A stretch of 64,000 nucleotides of DNA, from positions 398,001 through 462,000 of the forward strand of contig NZ_CP092487.1 of the NCBI RefSeq assembly GCF_022429565.1, written 5' to 3'. The position numbers and the translations under genes are program-made. The notes under the pieces are model-generated. The model made no database searches, was not told the origin of the DNA, and saw only the letters and a list, made by a program, of their open reading frames with translations. Below, one piece after another: positions 46,031-56,272 of the stretch. Source of the stretch: Lutibacter sp. A64. GTDB taxonomy: Bacteria > Bacteroidota > Bacteroidia > Flavobacteriales > Flavobacteriaceae. How positions within the stretch are numbered: position 1 is the first letter of the stretch; each line of letters opens with the position of its first letter.

Positions 46031-49000
46031 ATGATGAAAAAAAACATTCTTTATAACTTATTTTTAGTTTGGACACTGTTAGTAGGAAGTACTTTATTTG
46101 CTCAAACTATAACTGGTGTTGTTTCCGATGTTAATGGAGTATTGCCAGGCGCAAATGTTATTGTTAAAGGAACTTTAACTGGTACTTCAACAGATTTTGA
46201 TGGAAAATATACTATTGAAAATGTAGATTCAGAAACCATTTTGGTTTTTAGCATGATAGGGTTTACATCAAAAGAAATTTCTGTGAATGGTAAGAGCATT
46301 GTAAATGTTGTATTGCAGGAAGATGCACAAACCTTAGATGAAGTTGTGTTGGTAGGATATTCATCTAGAAAAAAATCTACCTTAACAGGTGCTGTTTCTG
46401 TTGTAGATATGGCAGATTTGGAAAAAACAAGAGTGACCAATGTTTCTCAAGCTTTACAAGGTCAAATTGCAGGTGTACAAGTTACATCAAGTACCGGTGC
46501 ACCTGGAGATCCTATTGAAGTACGTATTCGTGGAGAAGGAACTATAGGGAATAACAATCCACTATATGTTGTTGACGGGATCCCTTCAAGAGATATCACC
46601 TTTTTAAATCAAGCGGATATTAAAACAATGACCGTTCTTAAAGATGCATCAGCTGCAGCCATTTATGGTTCTAGAGCTTCTGGAGGTGTTGTTTTAATTA
46701 CAACCAAAAGTGGTGTAAAAGGAAAAATTAGTTTTGATATAAGCTATTATACAGGGATTCAAAAAGCTACAAATTTACCTAATATGTTAAATGCAGAGCA
46801 GTATATGAATACAGTAGAGAAAGCTTGGAATAATTCAGATAGATCGGGCTCAAACCCATATACTGCAGATAAAGGAAGATCTGATTTTTCAGATACAGAT
46901 TGGCTTGATGAATTATTTGAAGCAGGAAAATCTCAAAATTTGCAATTAACAGCAAGTGGAGGAAGTGATAAAGTTCAATTTTTAATGTCATTGGGTTATT
47001 ATGGTCAAGATGGGATTGTAATATTTGACAATGATAAATATCAAAAATTAAATTATAGAACTAATATCAATGCTGATTTAACAAATCGTTTAAAAATTGG
47101 AACAAATCTTCAATTATCGTATGCTACTCAAGATAAATTATCGTCAAAAGGAGATGCGCCTGGTATTATCAGACATGCATTATTAAGGTCTCCTGTAATT
47201 GGGGTTTTCAAAGATGTTAGTGATCCTACATATTCTTCACAGGATCCATTCACGGATTTACCATTTTATGTACATAATAATAGAGATAATGGAGGCTGGG
47301 AAAGCGATAAATACGAATGGACTTCTAATCCAATAGCTCTGGCATATTTTACGGATGATGTAAGGAAAGATTTTAGAACGTTTGGAAATGTTTATGCAGA
47401 ATATGCTTTTTTGAAAGATAAAGAATTAAAATTAAGAACCAATGTTGGAGTAGATTTATCATTTATTCATAATAAAGCTTTTGGAGAAAATTTTGGAGAT
47501 GATGATGGTGGAGGTAATGAGACAGACAAAGGATTAGGAAGGCAAAATAGACCAAATAGTTTGAATGAGGAAAGAGGTGAAACACGGACAATAACTTTTA
47601 ATAATACGCTTAACTACGTTAAAAATATTAATGATTTTCATGATGTTAGTTTTTTAGTTGGTACAGAGTTTATAGATAATTATAGTTCTTCAGTTGGAGC
47701 AAGTAGAGCACGTTTTGCTATTACAGAAGAGACTTTTAGATATATAGATTATGGAGGGACAGAAGTTGATTTATGGAATGGAGGAAGTGCGTCGGAATGG
47801 TCATTGTTCTCTTTATTCGGGTCTGCATCTTATGTGTTTAATGATAAATATATGGTAACAGCAAATGTAAGAGCTGATGCTTCATCACGTTTTTCAGAAA
47901 AAAATCGTTGGGGTTATTTCCCTTCTGTTTCTGCAGGTTGGAAAATTTCTGATGAGGATTTCTTGAAAGACGTAAAATGGTTATCTAACTTGAAATTAAG
48001 AGCTGGTTGGGGAAAATTAGGAAATCAAGAAATTGATAATTATGCCTTTTTAACACTAATTAGCCAAACAGATGGTAAAGTTGTAGTAAACCGCTATGGA
48101 AATGAAGATCTAAAATGGGAAAGTTCTGAATCCACAAACATTGGAGTTGATGTTGGTTTAATGGATAATAAATTGGCAATTTCAGCCGAATATTTTGTTA
48201 AAAACACTTCAGATATATTATTACCCATTGGACTGCCAAGTATTGTTGGTAATGTTGCTCCAACAATTGTAAATGCAGGAGAGGTAAGTAATAAAGGTTT
48301 TGAACTATCTTTAAATTATAGAGAGTCGAGTAACGAATTTAAATACAGCGTAAACGCTAATATTGGAACGTTAACAAATAATGTCGAGAAATTACATCCA
48401 AATGTGCCAAATTTAATAGGGTCAGTAACTCGGACAGAGGTTGGACAATCATTAAACGCTTATTATGGTTATAAAATGATTGGAATTTATCAAAATCAAG
48501 GAGAAATAAGCAGTCATTTAAGTAATACTCCAAATCCGAGTGTTAAACCTGGAGATATTAAATTTGATGATATAAATAATGATGGAATCGTTAATTCTGA
48601 TGATAGAACATTTATTGGAAGTCCAATACCAGATTTTACGTATGGACTTTCTTTTTCATCGTCTTATAAAAACTTTGATTTTTCAATTCTTTTTCAAGGA
48701 GTTGAAGGAGTTGATAGATATAACGAAGCTAAAAAAATTCTTGACTACGACACACGTCCATTTAACTATACTACAAATGTTTTAGGAGCCTGGGACGGAG
48801 AAGGTAGTAGCAATACAATACCTAGAGTTGCTTTTGAAGACAATGGAAGTAGTAAAACATCAAGTGTTTTTGTTGAAGATGCTTCTTATTTTCGTCTTAA
48901 AAATGTAGAAGTAGGATATTCTATAAACTCCATAAAAGGAGTTAATGACGTTCGTCTATATGTATCGGGGCAAAATTTATTTACAGCAACAAATTATACA

Positions 49001-49090
49001 GGCTTAGATCCTGAATCTACAGACCTAATAGATATGGGAACATACCCATTATCAAAATCAGTTTTATTTGGTGTAAATGTTAAGTTTTAA
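46031..49090 (+). CDS. susC: SusC/RagA family TonB-linked outer-membrane transporter
   Basis: A 1019-aa outer-membrane channel for oligosaccharides. Signal peptide ending LFAQ, carboxypeptidase-like regulatory domain (about 25-105, TITGVVSDVNGVLPGANVIV), plug with IRGEGTIGNNNPLYVVDGIP and the SusC signature KDASAAAIYGSRASGGVVLI, then a 22-strand barrel ending SKSVLFGVNVKF. Paired with SusD 18 bp downstream. Start could be either ATG of the ATGATG at 46031; a 15-codon leader frame beginning at 45987 has its TGA overlapping these ATGs. Confidence 0.97.
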   Translation: MMKKNILYNLFLVWTLLVGSTLFAQTITGVVSDVNGVLPGANVIVKGTLTGTSTDFDGKYTIENVDSETILVFSMIGFTSKEISVNGKSIVNVVLQEDAQTLDEVVLVGYSSRKKSTLTGAVSVVDMADLEKTRVTNVSQALQGQIAGVQVTSSTGAPGDPIEVRIRGEGTIGNNNPLYVVDGIPSRDITFLNQADIKTMTVLKDASAAAIYGSRASGGVVLITTKSGVKGKISFDISYYTGIQKATNLPNMLNAEQYMNTVEKAWNNSDRSGSNPYTADKGRSDFSDTDWLDELFEAGKSQNLQLTASGGSDKVQFLMSLGYYGQDGIVIFDNDKYQKLNYRTNINADLTNRLKIGTNLQLSYATQDKLSSKGDAPGIIRHALLRSPVIGVFKDVSDPTYSSQDPFTDLPFYVHNNRDNGGWESDKYEWTSNPIALAYFTDDVRKDFRTFGNVYAEYAFLKDKELKLRTNVGVDLSFIHNKAFGENFGDDDGGGNETDKGLGRQNRPNSLNEERGETRTITFNNTLNYVKNINDFHDVSFLVGTEFIDNYSSSVGASRARFAITEETFRYIDYGGTEVDLWNGGSASEWSLFSLFGSASYVFNDKYMVTANVRADASSRFSEKNRWGYFPSVSAGWKISDEDFLKDVKWLSNLKLRAGWGKLGNQEIDNYAFLTLISQTDGKVVVNRYGNEDLKWESSESTNIGVDVGLMDNKLAISAEYFVKNTSDILLPIGLPSIVGNVAPTIVNAGEVSNKGFELSLNYRESSNEFKYSVNANIGTLTNNVEKLHPNVPNLIGSVTRTEVGQSLNAYYGYKMIGIYQNQGEISSHLSNTPNPSVKPGDIKFDDINNDGIVNSDDRTFIGSPIPDFTYGLSFSSSYKNFDFSILFQGVEGVDRYNEAKKILDYDTRPFNYTTNVLGAWDGEGSSNTIPRVAFEDNGSSKTSSVFVEDASYFRLKNVEVGYSINSIKGVNDVRLYVSGQNLFTATNYTGLDPESTDLIDMGTYPLSKSVLFGVNVKF

Positions 49091-49108
49091 AATTTAAAAA
49101 CATTATTT

Positions 49109-50596
49109 ATGAAAACAATATATAACAGTATAATAATAGTATTCTTGATTGGAGCTTTTGTAAGTTGTAATGATGAATTAACACAAGAACCTATTGGTCT
49201 TCTTACTTTAGATCAAATCGATACAAGTCCAACAATTAACACTTTAGAATCATCGGTAAGTTCATCATATCAGTTACTTGCAAGTAGTTTAAACCTTATT
49301 GGAAATTGGGATTGGACTGGAGGAACAGTACTAAGAAACGATTTCATTTTGCAAGATATTGCATCTAATGATATGAATAAGAAATGGAATCCAGATGGTG
49401 ATCAAGCTTGGATAGATGAATTAGGAAGTTTTAATTTTACACCTTCAAATGGAGCTTTTAATGGAATATGGCTTTACAATTATGAAGGTATAAATAGAAT
49501 AAACCTTGCAATTAGTTATTTAACAAATAGTGAGATAACTCAAATGATTGGAATTAGTGATTCTCGAAAAAATCAATTATTAGGTGAAGCTTATTTTTTA
49601 AGAGCATTTTATTATTTCGATTTGGCAAATAATTTTGGAGATGTACCATTATTGCTAACCCCTCTAAAGTCTTTTGAAGAAGCTTTTGATGTTGCCATTA
49701 GAGTTTCTAAAGATGAAATATATAACCAAATAAATTCAGATTTATCTGAGGCAAAAACATTACTTCCTAATATAAAATATTCAAATACATCCGAAAAATG
49801 GAGGGTTTCTATAGGTGCAGTAATTGCTTTACAAGCCAAAGCAGCTTTATATGCTGAAAATTGGAGTATGGTAACTAACTACATATCAGAATTAGAAGGG
49901 TTAGGGTTTTATAGTTTAAATTCTAACTATTTTGATAGTTTTGATGTGACCAAAGAGTTTTCTGAAGACGAAGTAATTTTTGCTTATGATCATATTTCAG
50001 ATCAAAATCCTAGAAATGGAAATGGACTTTGTGCATTGATAGGCTGGGGTTTTATAGCTCCAAGTTCAGACTTTATAAGCGCGTTTGAAGCAAATGATCC
50101 AAGATTGCTTTATACTGTAGATGTACCTAATCAAAATGTTTCAAAATTATTAGGAAATACAAAAGGAGATTTTAAAGGTAATGATGATTCTCCAAGTAAT
50201 AAAGTTTTTATCCGCTATGCAGATGTACTACTTTGGAAAGCAGAAGCTTTAAATGAAACTGGAGATTATGCTGGTGCAATTGCCATAATTAATCAAATTA
50301 GAGAAAGAGCTAGAACAAGTCCTACTGCAGATGGTTCTGTTACGCCTATTGGAACACTTCCAAATAGAGGGAGTTCTACTAATTCTGAAGAAATTAAAGG
50401 TTGGATAATGTCTGAAAGACGCGTTGAATTAGGTTTTGAATCTCAAAGATTTAACGATTTAAAAAGATGGGAAACGGCTAAAACAGTACTTACAGGACTA
50501 GCAAGAAATTTTCAAGATTATAATTATTTATACCCAATTCCTCAAGGAGAAATTGATAAATCTGGAGGGACAATTACACAAAATACAGGATATTAA
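49109..50596 (+). CDS. susD: SusD/RagB family glycan-binding lipoprotein
   Basis: A 495-aa surface lipoprotein (lipobox GAFVSC) that caps the SusC channel and captures glycan. Alpha-helical TPR-like core: SLNLIGNWDWTGG, LLGEAYFLRAFYYFDLANNFGDVPLL (quoted in part as a SusD hallmark), FIRYADVLLWKAEALNE, IINQIRERART and ERRVELGFESQRFNDLKRW, ending in YLYPIPQGEID. All are typical SusD positions. A strong hairpin follows the gene. Confidence 0.96.
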   Translation: MKTIYNSIIIVFLIGAFVSCNDELTQEPIGLLTLDQIDTSPTINTLESSVSSSYQLLASSLNLIGNWDWTGGTVLRNDFILQDIASNDMNKKWNPDGDQAWIDELGSFNFTPSNGAFNGIWLYNYEGINRINLAISYLTNSEITQMIGISDSRKNQLLGEAYFLRAFYYFDLANNFGDVPLLLTPLKSFEEAFDVAIRVSKDEIYNQINSDLSEAKTLLPNIKYSNTSEKWRVSIGAVIALQAKAALYAENWSMVTNYISELEGLGFYSLNSNYFDSFDVTKEFSEDEVIFAYDHISDQNPRNGNGLCALIGWGFIAPSSDFISAFEANDPRLLYTVDVPNQNVSKLLGNTKGDFKGNDDSPSNKVFIRYADVLLWKAEALNETGDYAGAIAIINQIRERARTSPTADGSVTPIGTLPNRGSSTNSEEIKGWIMSERRVELGFESQRFNDLKRWETAKTVLTGLARNFQDYNYLYPIPQGEIDKSGGTITQNTGY

Positions 50597-50643
50597 ATTC
50601 TTTTAATAACATATTTATTTGAGTTTGTTTTATGTTAATTGAT

Positions 50644-50677
50644 AGAGAAGTAGTTATTTATTTGCTACTTCTCTTTT
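50644..50677 (+). terminator. Terminator after susCD
   Basis: AGAGAAGTAG (50644-50653) and CTACTTCTCT (50665-50674) form a perfect 10-bp stem followed by a T run. It would uncouple much of the downstream enzyme transcript from susCD, a common arrangement that keeps binding proteins at higher level. Confidence 0.88.
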
Positions 50678-50790
50678 AATCAATTTGTTAAAAGAAATAT
50701 TCTTCAACGTAAATAATTTATCACAATGTACTTAATGCAAATATATGAACCTTTCTGAATTTTAGAATAGTATTAATTATTACCAAAAAA

Positions 50791-52122
50791 ATGGCAAAGA
50801 TGTTGTTTGTAATTAGAAAAAATATAATTTTTTTGATAGTATCATTTTTATTATTTTCATGTAATAAAAGTGAACACATATTTCCTGATAAAATCCAAGA
50901 AGAAACCACTTTACCTCCAAACGAAGAGATTATTCAATCTCCTCCTATTGAGAATGAAGCTATAAATTTTAGTCATTTTAATCATCTTTATAAAGAAATT
51001 ATTTTTAATGAAAAAAAAGTTGGAATAGTTCATATCTATAGTGAATATCCAAGCTATAATTATGCAATAGAGCCTAATGAAGGTTTTACTTGTGTAGATG
51101 ATGTGGCTAGGGCAATTGTAATGTTGTCAAAATATTTAGAAGTATTTGGTACTGATGAAGTTGCTTTGAGAAAGATAGAAAACCTTACTGAATTTGTATT
51201 GCAAATGCAAAATGAAAATGGGTATTTTAATAATTTTTTATGGGGAGACCTCTCTATAAATAAAACATATTCCACTTCAATTGCAATACTTGATTGGTGG
51301 TCTCTCAGGGCTTTATGGGGGTTAGAAATGGTATATCCATTTTTAAAATCCAATAAAGAAATAGCTGATAGAATTGAATTAGCTATTGAGAGATTAATAA
51401 TAAATATTAAACGAGATCTTCCTATGACGGCTTTAAATACTGAATTTATTGATTCTATAGAGTTTCCTACTTGGTTAGTAGGAAGAAATGCTTCAGATAA
51501 ATCGGCGTTGTTGATACTAGGACTCTTAAAAAATATTGAAAGAACAGCAGACAATGATGTTAAATTAATGATTGATGGTTTGGCAAAAGGAATAATGATT
51601 ATGCAAAAAGGCGATAAAGATAATTATCCATATGGAGCTTTTTTAAGCTTTGAAAATTTATGGCATGCTTGGGGAAACAACCAGGCTTATGCATTATTAA
51701 AAGCAGGAAAAGAATTTAACAATCAAGAATATATTGATAGTGCGTTAAATGAAATTGAAAATTTTTATCCTAAGATGATACAAAATGGTTATGCTGAAGC
51801 TTTTTGGATACAAAAATCAGATGATTCTTTTATTGAAAAAGAAAGAAATAAGTACCCTCAAATTGCGTACGGAATAAGACCTATGCTTTGGGCAGCATCT
51901 GAAGCATATAAGTATTCGAATGATGAAAAAAATTTAATTATTGCTAAACAGTTAGGGGCATGGTTGTCTGGTATAAATGATGCTAATAATACCATTTATA
52001 ACCCAAGTAACGGAGTTTGTTTTGATGGTGTTACAGGTCAAAATGAAGTGAATAAAAACTCTGGGGCTGAATCAACCATAGAAAGTTTATTGATTTTACT
52101 GGAACTAGAAAAAGTTAAATAA
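50791..52122 (+). CDS. Uncharacterised lipoprotein with (alpha/alpha) toroid-like fold
   Basis: A 443-aa protein with a lipoprotein signal (LLFSCNKSE) and a Pro-rich linker, then a helical domain from about residue 60. Segments EGFTCVDDVARAIVMLSKYL, FLWGDLSINKTYSTSIAILD and LWHAWGNNQAYALLKAGKEF suggest a six-hairpin glycosidase-like toroid. I recognise no catalogued glycoside hydrolase family with certainty. It begins the enzyme cluster of the second utilisation locus, 58 bp before the GH130 gene. A glycosidase or epimerase-like enzyme acting outside the cytoplasm is possible; the function is unknown. Confidence 0.6.
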   Translation: MAKMLFVIRKNIIFLIVSFLLFSCNKSEHIFPDKIQEETTLPPNEEIIQSPPIENEAINFSHFNHLYKEIIFNEKKVGIVHIYSEYPSYNYAIEPNEGFTCVDDVARAIVMLSKYLEVFGTDEVALRKIENLTEFVLQMQNENGYFNNFLWGDLSINKTYSTSIAILDWWSLRALWGLEMVYPFLKSNKEIADRIELAIERLIINIKRDLPMTALNTEFIDSIEFPTWLVGRNASDKSALLILGLLKNIERTADNDVKLMIDGLAKGIMIMQKGDKDNYPYGAFLSFENLWHAWGNNQAYALLKAGKEFNNQEYIDSALNEIENFYPKMIQNGYAEAFWIQKSDDSFIEKERNKYPQIAYGIRPMLWAASEAYKYSNDEKNLIIAKQLGAWLSGINDANNTIYNPSNGVCFDGVTGQNEVNKNSGAESTIESLLILLELEKVK

Positions 52123-52180
52123 TTCTTTAAAAATAAATTAGAATTACAATTAAAAAAATTAATTAATATAAAATAGGAAT

Positions 52181-53230
52181 ATGGCAAATATTGCAAAAAG
52201 ATATAAACACAATCCTTTATTAGCTCCAAAAGATTTGAAACCTAGTAATAAAAGCATGATTATTGAGTGTTTATTAAATCCTGGTGTGTTTGAATTTAAC
52301 GGGAAAATAGGACTTCTTGTTCGTGTCGCAGAACGAACAATTCAAAAAGAAGGAATGTTATCTGTTCCTATTTATAATAGTAAAGGAACTGTTGAAATTA
52401 TAGATTTTAAACTAAATGATCCCAAATTAGATGCCTCAGATGCTAGAGTGATTAATTATGATGGAATGGATTATTTAACAACAATTTCTCATTTAAGATT
52501 GCTTTTTAGTGATGATGGAATAATTTTTAAAGAATCTAAAGAATATCCTTCACTTTTTGGAGAAGGTGAATACGAATCTTATGGGATTGAAGATTGCAGA
52601 GTTTCAAAAATTGAAGACATATATCATTTGACTTATACAATGGTTTCTGTTAATGGAGTTGGAGTAGGTTTAAGAACCACAAAGGATTGGAAAAATTTCG
52701 AAAAAAAAGGAATGATTTTCAGCCCGCACAATAAAGATTGTGCCATTTTTGAAGAAAAGATAAACGGTAAATATTATGCTTTACATAGACCTAGCAGTCC
52801 TGAATTGGGCGGTAATTATATCTGGTTAGCTGAGTCTCCGGATGCTATTCATTGGGGTAATCATAAGTGTATAGCAAAAACACGACAAGGAAAATTTGAT
52901 AGTAAACGTTTAGGGGCAGGAGCAGCACCTATAAAAACTGAGAAAGGTTGGTTAGAAATTTATCATGGGGCAACAGAAAAAAACAGGTATTGTTTAGGCG
53001 TGATTTTATTGGACTTAGAAGATCCTTCTAAGGTGATTTCAAGATCTGAAGAACCAATAATGGAACCATCAGCAGTATATGAATTAACAGGCTTTTTTGG
53101 AGAAGTAATTTTTACAAATGGTCATAAAGTTAACGGAGATTTAATTAATATGTATTACGGAGCTGCAGATGAATTTGTAGGATTGGCAACTTTCTCTATT
53201 AAAGAAATTTTAAAAACACTAGGACAATAA
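52181..53230 (+). CDS. GH130 family glycoside phosphorylase/hydrolase
   Basis: A 349-aa five-bladed propeller enzyme with no export signal, so cytoplasmic. GH130 signatures: RYKHNPLLAPKD, CLLNPGVFEFNGKIGLLVRVAERT, YGIEDCRVSKIED (the family YGIEDPR with Cys for Pro), HRPSSPELGG, GAGAAPIKTEKGWLEIYHGA and MYYGAADEFVGLA. Members phosphorolyse or hydrolyse beta-mannosides (Man-Glc, mannobiose, mannosyl-GlcNAc). The particular linkage cannot be read from sequence. It is 2 bp upstream of an MFS permease, indicating import of a disaccharide followed by cytoplasmic cleavage. Confidence 0.9.
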   Translation: MANIAKRYKHNPLLAPKDLKPSNKSMIIECLLNPGVFEFNGKIGLLVRVAERTIQKEGMLSVPIYNSKGTVEIIDFKLNDPKLDASDARVINYDGMDYLTTISHLRLLFSDDGIIFKESKEYPSLFGEGEYESYGIEDCRVSKIEDIYHLTYTMVSVNGVGVGLRTTKDWKNFEKKGMIFSPHNKDCAIFEEKINGKYYALHRPSSPELGGNYIWLAESPDAIHWGNHKCIAKTRQGKFDSKRLGAGAAPIKTEKGWLEIYHGATEKNRYCLGVILLDLEDPSKVISRSEEPIMEPSAVYELTGFFGEVIFTNGHKVNGDLINMYYGAADEFVGLATFSIKEILKTLGQ

Positions 53231-53232
53231 TT

Positions 53233-54507
53233 ATGGATTTAGCTAAAGTAGGTTTAAGAGATTTTACAAGAAGTGCAAAAATATTAATAATTACCAATAC
53301 AATTTATGCGTTTGTACTACCAGTCATAGATATTTTTGTAGCTTCATATATTATGAGGAATTCAAATGATCCATCAAAAGTTATTTTATATCAATTGGCT
53401 ATTTATATTGGAATTCCAATTACATTTTTAATTAATGGGTATTTGTTAAATAAAATTAATGTAAAAAGATTGTTTTCATTAGGTATGTTACTTAGCGGAG
53501 TTTCAATGGTATTTATGATGTCTCTAGATGAAATTAGTTATTTTGGGTTGATGTCTGCTGGTTTAATTATGGGAATGTCTTTTGGATTGTATTGGGCGAA
53601 TAGAGATTATTTAGTACTTTCAACTACAAAAGATAGAACCCGGAATTTTTATTATGGGTTAGAAACCTTTATTTATACAATTATTGCATCAACAGTACCT
53701 GTTTTAATTGGGTGGTATTTAATGAAAGGTAATAGTGATTCTGGTATTGGTTCAAATGAAGCCGTAAATTCTGGCTACAGAGTTATAACAACTATTGTTT
53801 TTATTATTACTATTATTGCTTCCATAGTATTTCATTTTGGAACTTATGAAAAACCAAAGAGCGAGAAGTTTCTATATTTTAAATTTCATAAACTTTGGGG
53901 AAAAATGCTTCAACTATCTGTTTTAAAAGGGTTAGCCCAAGGTTTTATAGTAACTGCACCGGCTATGTTAATGATGAAATTTTTTAATTCCGAAGGAGCA
54001 TTAGGTTCGGCTATTTCGATAGGGGCAGTTATTGCAGCTGTAATAATGCTTATTTTAGGAAAACTATCAAAACCCAAACACAGATTAGTTATTTTTTCAG
54101 TTGGTTTAATTTGCTTTTTTATGGCTTCATTTTTTAATGGATTACTTTTTAACTCAACAGGGGTCATCCTTTTTATGTTCCTTTTGTTAATAGCGAGACC
54201 AGTTTTAGATATTGCCTATTTTCCAATTCAGTTAAAAGTAATTGATGTATTGTCAAAAATTGAAAATAGAAATGAATTTTCTTATATCTTGAATCATGAA
54301 TTTGGATTATTTGTCGGGCGTTTTATTGGTGCAGGTACTTTTTTGATAATTGCTTTTTTTATAAATGCAGATATAGCATTAAGGTATGCTTTATTAATTA
54401 TTGGGGTACTTCAGTTGTTTTCAATAATTATAGCAAAACAACTTTTAAAACAACAAGAAACTTTGGAAAAAGAAATAGTTATAACAGAAAATAAAATCAC
54501 TCAGTAA
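53233..54507 (+). CDS. MFS transporter for oligosaccharide/disaccharide
   Basis: A 424-aa, 12-helix major facilitator permease. Hydrophobic segments alternate throughout, with GLIMGMSFGLYWANRDYLVL and LLIARPVLDIAYFPIQLKV notable. It is packed between the GH130 gene (2 bp) and an unknown lipoprotein gene (1 bp), so its cargo is most likely the GH130 substrate. A distinctive family name cannot be given. Confidence 0.85.
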   Translation: MDLAKVGLRDFTRSAKILIITNTIYAFVLPVIDIFVASYIMRNSNDPSKVILYQLAIYIGIPITFLINGYLLNKINVKRLFSLGMLLSGVSMVFMMSLDEISYFGLMSAGLIMGMSFGLYWANRDYLVLSTTKDRTRNFYYGLETFIYTIIASTVPVLIGWYLMKGNSDSGIGSNEAVNSGYRVITTIVFIITIIASIVFHFGTYEKPKSEKFLYFKFHKLWGKMLQLSVLKGLAQGFIVTAPAMLMMKFFNSEGALGSAISIGAVIAAVIMLILGKLSKPKHRLVIFSVGLICFFMASFFNGLLFNSTGVILFMFLLLIARPVLDIAYFPIQLKVIDVLSKIENRNEFSYILNHEFGLFVGRFIGAGTFLIIAFFINADIALRYALLIIGVLQLFSIIIAKQLLKQQETLEKEIVITENKITQ

Positions 54508-54508
54508 A

Positions 54509-56239
54509 ATGTATAAAATAATATATATAGTAATTTTAGTACTTAGTTTAGGTCTTAATTCTTGTACAACTAAAGAGTCTAAATTAAAAATAGAGAATCC
54601 AATTCAACAACTTACATTAGATCGTGTTGATGCGATGCCTGACATTCCACAACCTTTTAAAATAATTGACTTTAAAACTTTAGCAAAAGGTTATGATTCT
54701 TTGGTCTTCGATGATACTCAGATAGGAGATTATTGGCCATTAATTTGGAGTGATAATACACGAAAAAATTTCAATCAAGAAACTTTTGGAATATACACAG
54801 CTATGGGAGATTTAAGACAAGGACCCGAAAATAATAATGGTATTTTTCACGAATCGCTAGCAACTATTGGTTCTGTGTTTGGAGCATCACTTGTTGGAAT
54901 TGATAAATCAAATCAAAATGGTAAAAATTATGTAGGTATGTTAAAGAATTATTTTAATTCTGAAACAGGTTGGGATATTGTAATGAATAATACCAGTCCA
55001 GAAGTAGCTTTATTAGGTGGTGGTTATGCAAGAGATTGGTGGTATGATGTATATCCAAATGTTTTATTTTACGGAGTAGCTAATTTTTATCCTGAAGAAA
55101 AAGATTATACAATTATTATGAAATCTGTTGCAGATAAATTTTACAAGGCAGATTCTATTTTAGCTGGTAATTATCAACATTCCTTTTTTGATTATTCAAC
55201 TTTAGAACCTAAGGATAATTGGATTTGCAAGCAAGAGGATGCAGCAGCAGGTCATGCGTATGTTTTGTATGCAGCGTATCAGAAATTTCAAGATCCTAAA
55301 TATTTAGAAGGAGCTAAATCATCTTTAGAAGCACTTTTAGCTCAACAAGACAATAGGTTTTATGAAATTTTAATGCCATTTGGAGCTTATGTTGCAGCAC
55401 GTTTAAATGCTGAGGAGGGAACTAATTATGATTATACCAAAATTATTGAATGGACGTTTAACGGAACGCCAGATTGCAGAGAAGGTTGGGGAGTTTTAGC
55501 CGATAATTGGAATGGATATGATGTGTCTGGAATAGTTGGAAGTACAGTTGATCACGGAGGATTTGGTTTTTTAATGAATACGTATGATACCATGTGGCCA
55601 GTGGTTCCAATGGTTAGATATGATTCGAGATATGCCAATATTATTGGAAAATGGATGTTAAATGCAAGTAATGCTTTAAAACTTTTTTACCCTTATGAAA
55701 TTGCAGATGAACATCAATCAATTCCAGAGCTTAAACATCATACAAAAGGTGTAATAGCTTATGAAGGTATAATAAAAGAATCTCATTTTGAAGAATATGA
55801 AAATTTGAAAGCTCCAATAGCTATTGGTGATGGGCCTCATTGGGTAGAAGGAAACCCAGATGTTTCTCAATTTAGTGTTTATGGAAGTGGACATGTAGGT
55901 ATTGCAGGTGCAATAATTGAAACAACTAATGTGCCAGAAATTTTAAAATTAGATTGTTTGGCAACTGATTTTTACCGTAATGATGCCTATCCTACATTTT
56001 TACTTTACAATTCTAACCAACAAGAAAAGATAGTAACTTACACAACTAAAAATACTAAAAAAATAGATTTATACGATGCTATATCTCATCAAGTAATTGC
56101 TAAAAATGTGTATAAATCTATGGAAATAACAATACCACTAAAATCTTCAAGGTTAATTGTTGAAATTCCAACCGGTTCAAAAGTAGTAGTTAAAAATGGA
56201 AAATATTATGTAAATGAAATTATTGTAGCATATATGTAA
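54509..56239 (+). CDS. Uncharacterised lipoprotein, helical toroid glycosidase-like
   Basis: A 576-aa protein with signal peptide and lipobox (LGLNSC). The body has many aromatic and acidic motifs typical of alpha-toroid carbohydrate enzymes: LIWSDNTRKNFNQETFG, NNTSPEVALLGGGYARDWWYD, KQEDAAAGHAYVLYAAYQKF, DCREGWGVLADNWNGYD and VDHGGFGFLMNTYDTMWPV, followed by a beta-rich C-terminal region (about 500-570). I do not recognise a named family. Conserved Asp/Glu-rich patches suggest an active enzyme. Placement between permease and GH13 argues for action on the same glycan at the surface or in the periplasm. Confidence 0.6.
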   Translation: MYKIIYIVILVLSLGLNSCTTKESKLKIENPIQQLTLDRVDAMPDIPQPFKIIDFKTLAKGYDSLVFDDTQIGDYWPLIWSDNTRKNFNQETFGIYTAMGDLRQGPENNNGIFHESLATIGSVFGASLVGIDKSNQNGKNYVGMLKNYFNSETGWDIVMNNTSPEVALLGGGYARDWWYDVYPNVLFYGVANFYPEEKDYTIIMKSVADKFYKADSILAGNYQHSFFDYSTLEPKDNWICKQEDAAAGHAYVLYAAYQKFQDPKYLEGAKSSLEALLAQQDNRFYEILMPFGAYVAARLNAEEGTNYDYTKIIEWTFNGTPDCREGWGVLADNWNGYDVSGIVGSTVDHGGFGFLMNTYDTMWPVVPMVRYDSRYANIIGKWMLNASNALKLFYPYEIADEHQSIPELKHHTKGVIAYEGIIKESHFEEYENLKAPIAIGDGPHWVEGNPDVSQFSVYGSGHVGIAGAIIETTNVPEILKLDCLATDFYRNDAYPTFLLYNSNQQEKIVTYTTKNTKKIDLYDAISHQVIAKNVYKSMEITIPLKSSRLIVEIPTGSKVVVKNGKYYVNEIIVAYM

Positions 56240-56272
56240 ACATTTTTTCTAAATCATTAAAATTATAAATAA

